Shown here piece by piece: positions 51,440 through 59,367 of a stretch of 64,000 nt of DNA. The position numbers and the translations under genes are program-made. The DNA is from Blautia sp. (GTDB taxonomy: Bacteria > Bacillota > Clostridia > Lachnospirales > Lachnospiraceae). Location: the NCBI GenBank assembly GCA_022769545.1, contig JALEJS010000040.1:1-64000 (forward strand), given 5' to 3'. Under the pieces are notes generated by a model, which saw only the letters and a list, made by a program, of their open reading frames with translations, did no database searches and had not been told where the DNA came from. The first letter of the stretch is position 1, and each line of letters opens with the position of its first letter.

Positions 51440-52636
51440 ATGAAGAACTTTATTTTTATTTCCCCGAACTTCCCGACCAATTACTGGCTGTTCTGTCGTG
51501 AACTGCAGAAAAACGGGATCAATGTGCTCGGAATCGGCGATCAGCCCTACGAAGAACTGAATGAAGAGCTTCGCCGCAGTCTCAGCGAATATTATAAAGT
51601 AAGCAATCTGGAAAACGATGAGGAAGTTTACCGAGCCGTCGCCTTTCTTATCTTCAAACACGGCCGCATTGACTGGCTGGAATCCAATAACGAATACTGG
51701 CTGGAGCGCGATGCCCGTCTGCGCACCGACTTTAACATCCGAAGCGGTTTCCAGGCAAAGGACATTCCCAGCATCAAGTTCAAATCAAACATGAAGGCAT
51801 TTTATGAAAGAGCCGGCATTCCGGTTGCCCGCTACCATATGGCAGATACGCTGGAAAACGGTCTGGCTTTTGCCCGGGAAGTAGGATACCCGGTCGTTTC
51901 CAAGCCGGACAACGGCGTGGGGGCTGCCGATACCTTCCGCATCGAATCCCCAGAACAGATGGCTGCCTTTTTCGAGAAAAAGGATCCGGATGTCTCCTAC
52001 ATCATGGAAGAGTTCATCCGCGGTGAAGTAAATTCCTATGACGCCATCATCGACTCTCACGGAGAGCCCTTATTTGAAACCGGAAATGTGACCCCCATGT
52101 CCATCATGGATATCGTAAACAACCAGGACAATTCCATATATTATATTCTGAAGGATCTTCCGGAGGATACCCGGGCAGCCGGCCGTGCCACGGTAAAAAG
52201 CTTTGGCGTAAAAAGCCGTTTCGTACATTTTGAGTTTTTCCGCCTGCAGGAGGATCAGGCCATCGGCAAAAAAGGTCAGATTGTCGCCCTGGAAGTAAAT
52301 ATGCGTCCCTGCGGCGGCTTTACTCCGGATATGATCAATTTTGCTCACAACACCGACGTATATAAGATCTGGGCCGACATGATTGCCTATGACACGACAC
52401 AGCTCACCGGTTATGACGATGAATACTGTGCCTTCGCCGGTCTCCGTGACGGAAAGGATTTCGTACTCAGCCACGAACAGATCATGGAAAAATACGGGGA
52501 GCACATCAAAATGACCGACCGCCTTCCGGATGTTCTCGCCACCGCCATGGGCAATCAGATGTACATGGCTACCTTCCCCACCAGGGAGGAGATGGATCAA
52601 TTCTACCAGGATATCCTGGCATGCCGCGAGGACTGA
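51440..52636 (+). CDS. ATP-grasp domain protein
   Basis: A 398-residue ATP-dependent ligase-like protein. The N-terminal domain (residues 1-100, starting MKNFIFISPNFPTNYWLF) is a Rossmann-like pre-ATP-grasp unit. ATP-grasp signatures are VGYPVVSKPDNGVGAADT (lysine and glycine-rich loop), YIMEEFIRGEVNSYDAI and FRLQ...GQIVALEVNMRPCGGF (metal-binding Glu and Asn). It probably joins a carboxylate and an amine or thiol, but the substrates are unknown. It follows the two esterase genes, 45 bases after the second. Operon ends with a hairpin at 52646. Confidence 0.85.
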   Translation: MKNFIFISPNFPTNYWLFCRELQKNGINVLGIGDQPYEELNEELRRSLSEYYKVSNLENDEEVYRAVAFLIFKHGRIDWLESNNEYWLERDARLRTDFNIRSGFQAKDIPSIKFKSNMKAFYERAGIPVARYHMADTLENGLAFAREVGYPVVSKPDNGVGAADTFRIESPEQMAAFFEKKDPDVSYIMEEFIRGEVNSYDAIIDSHGEPLFETGNVTPMSIMDIVNNQDNSIYYILKDLPEDTRAAGRATVKSFGVKSRFVHFEFFRLQEDQAIGKKGQIVALEVNMRPCGGFTPDMINFAHNTDVYKIWADMIAYDTTQLTGYDDEYCAFAGLRDGKDFVLSHEQIMEKYGEHIKMTDRLPDVLATAMGNQMYMATFPTREEMDQFYQDILACRED

Positions 52637-52645
52637 ATACATAAC

Positions 52646-52684
52646 ATGCGTCCGTACCTGCCCGAAGAACAGGTACGGACGCAT
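52646..52684. terminator. 15-bp perfect hairpin at the end of the ATP-grasp operon
   Basis: ATGCGTCCGTACCTG (52646-52660) pairs perfectly with CAGGTACGGACGCAT (52670-52684). It reaches the first base of the stop codon of the convergent metallophosphoesterase gene. No T-run follows on either strand, so termination is plausible but not assured. Confidence 0.65.
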
Positions 52685-53301
52685 TAACGTACAATCGGAT
52701 TCTCTTCCTTTTCAAAATCAAACACACACTTCTCATACGCGTTGATTACATGAGTATCCTCATATTTATCATAACGCTTCAGATTTCTTCCGTAGCTCAG
52801 ATGCATATGCCCATGGAGAAAAAATCTGGGTCTGTACTTTTCCATCAGCCGGAGAAAACAGCGAAATCCCTGATGCGGAAGGTCCCTCCCGTCATTCAGC
52901 TGATATGCCGGCGCATGTGTCACCAGAATGTCGAAGCCTCTCCGGTAAAAAAGCTTCCAGCCCATCCGGAAAATCCGTCTGCGCATCTCCTTTTCCGTAT
53001 ACTGATGCATCCCCGGGCGATAGCGCATGGAGCCTCCCAGTCCCATAATCCGCACACCTTCGTACACGAAAATATCATCATCAATACAGGTACAGCCCTC
53101 CGGAGGGCGCCTTTCGTATTTATCATCATGATTTCCATGCACATACAGCACCGGGACTGCCGCCAGAGTCACCAGAAAGGACAGGTATTCCGGGCTCAGA
53201 TCTCCGCAGGATATAATCAGATCGATATCTTCCACCTTACTTTTGTCGAAATAATCCCACAGATATTTGGACTCTTCATCTGCAATTGCAAGTATTCGCA
53301 T
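52684..53301 (-). CDS. Metallophosphoesterase (calcineurin-like)
   Basis: A 205-residue metallophosphoesterase. ILAIADEESKYL, IISCGDLSPEYLSFL, VLYVHGNHDDKYE, VTHAPAYQ and FLHGHMHLSYG give the D-x-H-like, GD, GNHD and GH-H metal-binding series; the usual first D-x-H appears as A-D-E. The reaction could be on a nucleotide or protein phosphate. It lies nine bases after the BMP-like gene with GGAAGGATAAGCGG upstream, so the two share a transcript. Confidence 0.85.
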   Translation of the reverse strand: MRILAIADEESKYLWDYFDKSKVEDIDLIISCGDLSPEYLSFLVTLAAVPVLYVHGNHDDKYERRPPEGCTCIDDDIFVYEGVRIMGLGGSMRYRPGMHQYTEKEMRRRIFRMGWKLFYRRGFDILVTHAPAYQLNDGRDLPHQGFRCFLRLMEKYRPRFFLHGHMHLSYGRNLKRYDKYEDTHVINAYEKCVFDFEKEENPIVR

Positions 53302-53310
53302 ATCTGCCGC

Positions 53311-55224
53311 TTATCCTTCCTTTGATGTCTTTACACCCTGCTGTTTCACCACAGGTCTGGCAGCCTCCTGCAGTTCATCCTTTTTGGGAATGGAGCCGAT
53401 CACATTTTCTGCCAGCCAGTCCATGGTAACAATTTCCTCTGCCGTTAAGCGGCTGCAGGGATCCCTTGTGATGATTCCGTTCTGGGAATACAGCACCCCG
53501 GCAAACGGATAGAAATCATCGGACGCGATATCTTTTCGAAGCAGCTCCACCAGACGCTTTGTTCCGATGGGAAGATTGTTGGAGCAGATGATATCCACCA
53601 CACCGGAGGACATGCCCCACCAGTAGTTGATGGCTTTTTTCTCCGGCTGCTTGTCATCGTATTTCCAGGTGCCGTCCAGAATATTCCGGATCAGCTTTTC
53701 GTAAAATTTCCCCCAGTGAACCAGCGGCATGGCAATATTGTGTTTTCGATCGCCCTCCACATGGTACACGCCGAACAGCCGGGACTGCTCCTCCGGGATT
53801 ACCATATCCTTTCCGGAAATACAGGATGGCTGCACCTGCCGGATACTCTCATACACGTCGGTATCCTTGCGGGAAGTCCACTCCAGATAGATCTTCGCCC
53901 GCGGATTGACCATCTTGGCACCAAGCGCAAATGCATTGATGTTGGCAATAGAACCGTAAATGGGATAGTCCTCAACATATGTGATCCTGTCGTTTTCCGC
54001 CATGGCGCCGGCCACTGCTCCCATAAGGAATTTTGCCTCATGCATCCGGGCATAATACGTGCGGATATAGCGGTGCGAAGTATTCAGTGAACAGTTCAGA
54101 ATATGAACCTCCGGATGGGCAATCGCCGCCTTGACACTGGCTTTTGCCAGGGAAGGGGACGTGGTAAAAATAATTTTGCAGCCCTGCTGTATCGCACTCT
54201 CGAGAACGGTATCCGCAATCTCCTCGGTAATGTTTTCGAAACAGCAGGTGGATACCTCATCCGGGAATTTCTGCTCAATATGCATCCGTCCCAGCTCATG
54301 CATGTAGATCCACGCAGAGGACATCGGTGTTTTCGTATAGATAAATCCAATCTTGATTCTGGACATTCCTGTGGGAATCAGTCTGCTCAGAATGGATTTT
54401 TTCTCCTGTGAAGGTTCCATTTTCAATGTAACCTCTTTTCCTGCCTCCAGCAGCTTGAATTCTTCCCAGGATTTGATGATCAGTTCTTTCATTTCCCGGA
54501 CGGTCTTGTTTTCCAGCTCCTGATATCCGTAGAGGCGGATGAATGCCAGAAACGCATCTCCCGGTGTGATGGAAAGCTTATTTCCTCCATTGGCTTCATA
54601 CTCTGCGGTAAAACGGTTGTACTGAGAACTGAACAGCATGCGGTCGTCATCATCCCACAGGTCCTCCGTATTTCCTTTCACTGCCTTCAATAGTCTCTGA
54701 AAACTCCCCAGCTGGGAAAACCAGATATAATTGATCTTTGTCTTTTCATAAAAATCAAGAAATTCAAAATAAATTTTATTTTCTTTTTCCTCTGTTTTCG
54801 GCGGAATGATCCGGGTAACTATCCCGGGGATCGAAACAGCGCCGAAATATTTCAGCACGCTGACCCTCTTGTTTCCCTCTTCCACATAGAACCGGTTCAT
54901 ATACTCATAAGCCTTGATGGGATCGCGGATCCCTTCTTCCTCATGAATGATGCTGAGCTTGGTCCATTTCTCTCCAAACTCGGACCGGGAATCCAGAATA
55001 GGCATGAAATTTCCGGCAAATGCATTGCTTCTGCCTTCGGTTTTCGTTCCGACGATCTGATCAATGGGAATCTGAACGAGTCCCAGGGAAACTTCCGAGC
55101 AGGATCCTTTGGATGGCAGAATATCGTCCAGAACTTCCAGTGTGGGCTTTTCTCCCCGCATCAGTCTGGACTGATAATCCCGTTTTCCAAGTTTATGCGC
55201 TTTGTTATAATCTTCCAATGACAT
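53311..55224 (-). CDS. Cytoplasmic BMP-family (PnrA-like) binding protein with ParB-like N-terminal domain
   Basis: A 637-residue protein. There is no signal peptide or lipobox. The N-terminal 150 residues (VSLGLVQIPIDQIVGT, IRDPIKAYEYMNRFYVEEGN, KRVSVLKYFGA) recall a ParB/sulfiredoxin-like domain. The middle is a helical region. From about 290, IKIGFIYTKTPMSSAWIYM begins a BMP/PnrA type periplasmic-binding fold (IIFTTSPSLAKASVKAA, YVEDYPIYGSIANINAFALGA), normally secreted as a lipoprotein that binds purine nucleosides. Here it would act inside the cell, so a nucleoside- or nucleotide-sensing role is an inference. GGTGGAGGATG precedes the ATG. The metallophosphoesterase gene follows. Confidence 0.75.
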   Translation of the reverse strand: MSLEDYNKAHKLGKRDYQSRLMRGEKPTLEVLDDILPSKGSCSEVSLGLVQIPIDQIVGTKTEGRSNAFAGNFMPILDSRSEFGEKWTKLSIIHEEEGIRDPIKAYEYMNRFYVEEGNKRVSVLKYFGAVSIPGIVTRIIPPKTEEKENKIYFEFLDFYEKTKINYIWFSQLGSFQRLLKAVKGNTEDLWDDDDRMLFSSQYNRFTAEYEANGGNKLSITPGDAFLAFIRLYGYQELENKTVREMKELIIKSWEEFKLLEAGKEVTLKMEPSQEKKSILSRLIPTGMSRIKIGFIYTKTPMSSAWIYMHELGRMHIEQKFPDEVSTCCFENITEEIADTVLESAIQQGCKIIFTTSPSLAKASVKAAIAHPEVHILNCSLNTSHRYIRTYYARMHEAKFLMGAVAGAMAENDRITYVEDYPIYGSIANINAFALGAKMVNPRAKIYLEWTSRKDTDVYESIRQVQPSCISGKDMVIPEEQSRLFGVYHVEGDRKHNIAMPLVHWGKFYEKLIRNILDGTWKYDDKQPEKKAINYWWGMSSGVVDIICSNNLPIGTKRLVELLRKDIASDDFYPFAGVLYSQNGIITRDPCSRLTAEEIVTMDWLAENVIGSIPKKDELQEAARPVVKQQGVKTSKEG

Positions 55225-55261
55225 TGTTCATCCTCCACCTCTCACTTCTGATTGTTTTCAC

Positions 55262-55293
55262 CTTCCGGCATCGAAGCTTTCTGATGCCGGAAG
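55262..55293. terminator. 11-bp hairpin between BMP-like and GH43 genes
   Basis: CTTCCGGCATC (55262-55272) pairs with GATGCCGGAAG (55283-55293) around a ten-base loop. It stands 94 bases after the GH43 stop on the minus strand, and no T-run is visible on either strand. Confidence 0.5.
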
Positions 55294-55386
55294 CATCTCA
55301 TGTCATTATCACTATACTTCCGGGCGCTTTCGGTTGTCAATCCAATTTCCTTCTCTTTGCCGGTTCGTGCAGGCTTTTGCTGCGGT

Positions 55387-57033
55387 TTACACAATTTCCC
55401 CTGTCTCATCCGCACAGTATTCCAGGAAATCAAAATCCGCATAATGCTGATGCTTCAATCGGTCCGCACAGGTAATTCCCACCATGGTTCCCGTGAATTC
55501 CCCGTATTTGCAGTATTCATCCGAAAATCTGGTCGTATCAAACTCTCTTCCGATTTTTTCATAATTCTCATTGTCATAGCTCCACTCGAACCAGGTACGG
55601 CGGCCTTCCACATAAAGCCGGAAGTAAATCGGCCGATCCTCGACAGGGATTCTCGTATCCAGGTATTCTGTCTTTTCCCCATTTTCCAGCTGAATCACGG
55701 AAATTGCACTCTGCCCCAGTGTCTCACTGTAGTATTTTCTCAGATTGATGTAATTCATATTGTCATAATACAGGATCAGACCTGCACTGTGCTGATATAC
55801 CTCCGGCCGGAATTCCATTTTTGTCGTAATTCTTGCATGGACAGAGGTCAGCTTCCTTGCAAGAATACTCACTTTGTTCAGCGATGTCCTGGATTCCTGC
55901 CCACGGATCCGCACATACCCGGGTCTTGCCTTCACATCCGCAAATTTCTGCGGCATCATACGCGGCGCATAGTAGAAATTCCCCAGTTCCTCCCCAGCAA
56001 AATCATCAAACTCCGGAATTCCCGGCACCGGTGCCTCCGGAAGTGCGCTCTCTTCCACCTCTGCTCTGGCAAGATTTCCGCCGTCCGCCATCCGCAGCCA
56101 GCCGTCCGGTGTCCACATCATCTTCTGGATTGCCGTCTCTCTTCCCAGAGTACACCGCAGCTCCGGCACAAAAGGTCTTGCACAAAGATGCAGCAGGTAA
56201 ACCTCCCCGGTTGGCAGCTCCACATAACTTCCGTGACCGGACTTCTGCAGCACAGACTCCGGATTGAAATACTTTGGTTTTAAGTGATCCGGATCATGAC
56301 GTTCGTTGGACTCTCCCGGTGCACTTGTGACAATCGGATTCCCGGGATCACTCTCATACGGTCCCCAGACATGCTCCGAACGCCCCATTGTCACACAGTG
56401 ATTGTATCCGGTCCCGCCTTCCGCACACATGATATAATAGTAATTTCCCCGCTTTGTCAGATGGGGAGCCTCGATACATCCACGGTCTGTCCCGCCGTTC
56501 CACATGCGTTTCGGATATCCCACGATCTCCTTCTTCTTGGGATCGTACTCTGCCATACAGATCGCTCCCGGCTTCTCATACCCTTCCCTGGTTTCCCACT
56601 CCAGCGAAACCACATATTTTCTTCCGTCATCATCGTGAAACAAGGAAGCGTCAAATCCGGCGGAGTGCAGGTAAACCGGCTCACTCCACGGACCACGGAT
56701 ATCCTTCGCCGTGATCAGGAAATTATCCACGTCAAAATATCTGGCATTCATGGAATTCATGACTCCATACACCACGTAAAACAGGTCTTCTTTCTCGCAA
56801 TATGTCAGGCATGGCGCCCAGATTCCTTTTGCACTTGGCAGTTTCTTCAGATCCACAGTCTCATCATCGGTCAGCACATGGGTATACAGTTCCCAGTTTT
56901 TTAAATCTCTGGAATGGTATACCGGAATGCCCGGAAACCACTCAAACGTGGAAACAGCAGCATAATAATCGTCCCCTTTTCTGCAGACACAGGGATCCGG
57001 GTTAAAGCCCGGAAAAATCGGATTTCTGATCAT
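55387..57033 (-). CDS. GH43-family beta-xylosidase/arabinofuranosidase
   Basis: A 548-residue glycosidase of the GH43 five-bladed beta-propeller family. NPIFPGFNPDPCVCRKGDDYY carries the catalytic aspartate, RDLKNWELY follows, and GCIEAPHLTKRGNYYYIM holds the general-acid glutamate (EAPH). The C-terminal part from about residue 325 is a beta-sandwich (xylosidase C-terminal domain). No signal peptide, so it acts on imported oligosaccharides. AGGAGGAACC precedes the ATG. It lies 89 bases after the GH5 gene in the same direction. Confidence 0.9.
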   Translation of the reverse strand: MIRNPIFPGFNPDPCVCRKGDDYYAAVSTFEWFPGIPVYHSRDLKNWELYTHVLTDDETVDLKKLPSAKGIWAPCLTYCEKEDLFYVVYGVMNSMNARYFDVDNFLITAKDIRGPWSEPVYLHSAGFDASLFHDDDGRKYVVSLEWETREGYEKPGAICMAEYDPKKKEIVGYPKRMWNGGTDRGCIEAPHLTKRGNYYYIMCAEGGTGYNHCVTMGRSEHVWGPYESDPGNPIVTSAPGESNERHDPDHLKPKYFNPESVLQKSGHGSYVELPTGEVYLLHLCARPFVPELRCTLGRETAIQKMMWTPDGWLRMADGGNLARAEVEESALPEAPVPGIPEFDDFAGEELGNFYYAPRMMPQKFADVKARPGYVRIRGQESRTSLNKVSILARKLTSVHARITTKMEFRPEVYQHSAGLILYYDNMNYINLRKYYSETLGQSAISVIQLENGEKTEYLDTRIPVEDRPIYFRLYVEGRRTWFEWSYDNENYEKIGREFDTTRFSDEYCKYGEFTGTMVGITCADRLKHQHYADFDFLEYCADETGEIV

Positions 57034-57122
57034 ATTATGGTTCCTCCTGATCTTTCTGTATGTTTTTCTGACAGATTCTTCTGTATGTTTTTCTCCCGGC
57101 AGGCTTTTTTCTTTGAAAATGC

Positions 57123-58295
57123 TCAGCCCCCGATGGGAAACCAGCCTTCATCCACGCATTTGCCCAGATCCCAGCTGTCCCAGTTGGCCCATTCCGGCTC
57201 GTTTACCGTATCCAGTAGCAGCTTATAACTCCAGTAGTAATACCCTGCCCCCTGCTTCCATGCCTTCAGCTGTGCCTCCGCAAGCTGCCGGTACAGCTGC
57301 TTTTTCGCATCCTGATCCATGGCATTGGTATTCCCGGAGAAATCCACACCATTCAGCACAGACTGTCCGCCCCGGGTATCCATTCCCACGGCACAGCTGT
57401 TGAAGAGACACCACTCTCCGCATATCACATCCACGTACTGCTGCACCTCTTCGATGTCTCTGGCAAAAACATTCCGGATGTAGTCCAGATATCCGTCCGG
57501 TGTCTGAGGACACCCCATCATTTCTGCCATCATCAGATACTGGTGCGTATCCAGGATCACATTCTCAAACCGGGATTCCTCCAGAAACGTCCTCCAGTCC
57601 TTCAGGCGAAACGCGTCATGAAAGATCACATATTTGTCTGCCGCCAGATACGGATGAATCCTGTCATAAGCATCCCGGTAAAATTTCTTCAGGAATTCCA
57701 TGGTGTTGGGTGCCGTTCCCTCCGCCAGCTGCGGATCCACTGCCGGGTAGCGCTCCGGAACTTTCATCATGCTCCACATCGGTTCTGTGGCAGGCTCATT
57801 GATCGGCGTGATTCCCAGGAGCCCTTTTCTGTGCCCGTAGCGCTGTGCCAGCTTCTCAAGAACATTCAGAACAAATTCTACCTCCTCCGGAAGCTGACTC
57901 CAACGGCATACCCCGCTCAGTCCGCCGTTATCAAACCCGTTCTGGCTCATCGGCGCCGTATGCAGATCAATCAGGATACTCAGCCCGTATTTCTCTGCCC
58001 AGGAAAAAGCTTTATCCAATTCACGGATACAGCCGATAAAAGGAGGACGATCCCCGAAAATGAAATACGGCACGGGAATCCGGACCGAATTCAGGCCGAT
58101 GCGGCGGATTGTGGCGAAATCACGCTCGGTAATATATTCGCTGCGGTGCATTTTTATTCTTGCCTCATAAACCTCCGGGGAAAGCTGAGTGGGAAGATAA
58201 TATTCATCCTCCGCTGTCGTACCCTCAAATAACGCCGGGCTCATCCATTTTTCCAGCACGAGCCAGTTTCCAAGATTTACTCCTCTGATTTCCAT
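57123..58295 (-). CDS. GH5-family glycoside hydrolase (exo-beta-glucanase-like)
   Basis: A 390-residue GH5 enzyme related to exo-beta-1,3-glucanases. MEIRGVNLGNWLVLEKWM begins the barrel; IGLNSVRIPVPYFIF, the acid/base in GITPINEPATEP and the nucleophile glutamate in VICGEWCLFNS are present. No signal peptide is seen, so it probably acts in the cytoplasm on oligosaccharides. AGGAG lies just ahead of the ATG. The divergent AraC regulator gene starts 207 bases away and likely controls both glycosidases. Confidence 0.88.
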   Translation of the reverse strand: MEIRGVNLGNWLVLEKWMSPALFEGTTAEDEYYLPTQLSPEVYEARIKMHRSEYITERDFATIRRIGLNSVRIPVPYFIFGDRPPFIGCIRELDKAFSWAEKYGLSILIDLHTAPMSQNGFDNGGLSGVCRWSQLPEEVEFVLNVLEKLAQRYGHRKGLLGITPINEPATEPMWSMMKVPERYPAVDPQLAEGTAPNTMEFLKKFYRDAYDRIHPYLAADKYVIFHDAFRLKDWRTFLEESRFENVILDTHQYLMMAEMMGCPQTPDGYLDYIRNVFARDIEEVQQYVDVICGEWCLFNSCAVGMDTRGGQSVLNGVDFSGNTNAMDQDAKKQLYRQLAEAQLKAWKQGAGYYYWSYKLLLDTVNEPEWANWDSWDLGKCVDEGWFPIGG

Positions 58296-58502
58296 GTTTT
58301 TCTCCTTTTCACACTTTTGGGGATTTGTTTTTCAGCATTTTTCCGTAATATCTTTTTCTGATCCCTTTTTTCAAGAACAGTTTATCTTCTCCTGCGTCTT
58401 CTATATATCATATTTCTCATGTTTTTATCACATTTCTCAGAATCTGTGTTATACTATGAGCCAAGGGAAAAATCGACGTCAGACTCATACAGGAGAATTG
58501 CC

Positions 58503-59295
58503 ATGAAACCATCTGATTTTATGAAAAGCCACTCTGTCGGGGCAGACGCTGCCCCGCTCAAAGCATATTCCGATCTGGTTTTCCGGAATCAGGAGCACGG
58601 ACGGAAGCACAATCCCTACAGCCAGGAGGTGCGGGAGCAGCACAGCATCGAGATCGGAGATCCGGAGCTTTTGCAGAAAAGTATCGAAGAAGATTACATC
58701 GGTGAGCTCGGAACATTATCTGCGGATCCTCTGCAGAACCGGAAATATCTCGCTGTCGTCGTGATCACCCTTGCCAGCCGCTCTGCCATCCGCGGAGGTC
58801 TCGCACCGGAAATGGCATTTTCTCTTTCGGATTCCTATATCCGGAAAATCGACGAAAGCAGTTCCCAGTCCCAGATTACCCGGCTCATGCGCTCAGCCGA
58901 ATTTCAGTTTGCCCGGATGGTACAGGAACAAAAGGCACACCAGAAAAAAAAATCCGGCAAAAGAAAATCCCTGCGTGGAGCAATGCAAGGATTATATCTT
59001 TTCCCATCTTCATGACCGGCTTGAAGTCGCAGATATTGCAGCAGGTTTATGCATCAGCGCCAACTATCTGTCCGAGCTGTTCCATAAATGTGAGGGGATT
59101 ACCCTGAAGACCTACATTCACGAGGAAAAAATAAAGCTGGCCAAAAACCTGCTGATCTACTCCCGCTATACATACAGTGAGATTGCCGCATATCTGGGCT
59201 ATTCCTCCCAGAGTCACTTCGGAAAAATCTTCCGGCAGATAACCGGGTATACGCCGGGACAATACCGCAGAGAATTCCAAAGGAATTTCCTATGA
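58503..59295 (+). pseudogene. AraC-family regulator interrupted by a frameshift at an A9 run
   Basis: ATG 58503 (AGGAG upstream) opens a frame that matches the N-terminal part of an AraC-type regulator but ends at 59015 after the change at an A9 tract (58944-58952). The DNA-binding part continues in the +1 frame to 59295: NPCVEQCKDYIFSHLHD, then the two helix-turn-helix units, AAGLCISANYLSELF and EIAAYLGYSSQSHFGKIFR. One base too many in the A9 tract explains the shift. Together they make a protein of about 263 residues. Alternatives are a sequencing error, slippage-dependent expression or true decay. It is divergent from the GH5-GH43 operon. Confidence 0.75.
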
Positions 59296-59297
59296 AA

Positions 59298-59343
59298 TCA
59301 AAAAGACAGGCCGTGCGTCGTTTCCTGACTGCACGTCCTGTCC
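59298..59343 (-). terminator. Terminator of the HtrA gene
   Basis: On the minus strand GACAGG-x-CGTGC pairs with GCACG-x-CCTGTC with one mismatch, and the stem runs into T residues (59304-59299). It lies between convergent araC-like and htrA-like genes. Confidence 0.75.
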
Positions 59344-59367
59344 TCCCTGCCGGTTACCGGCTCATTA

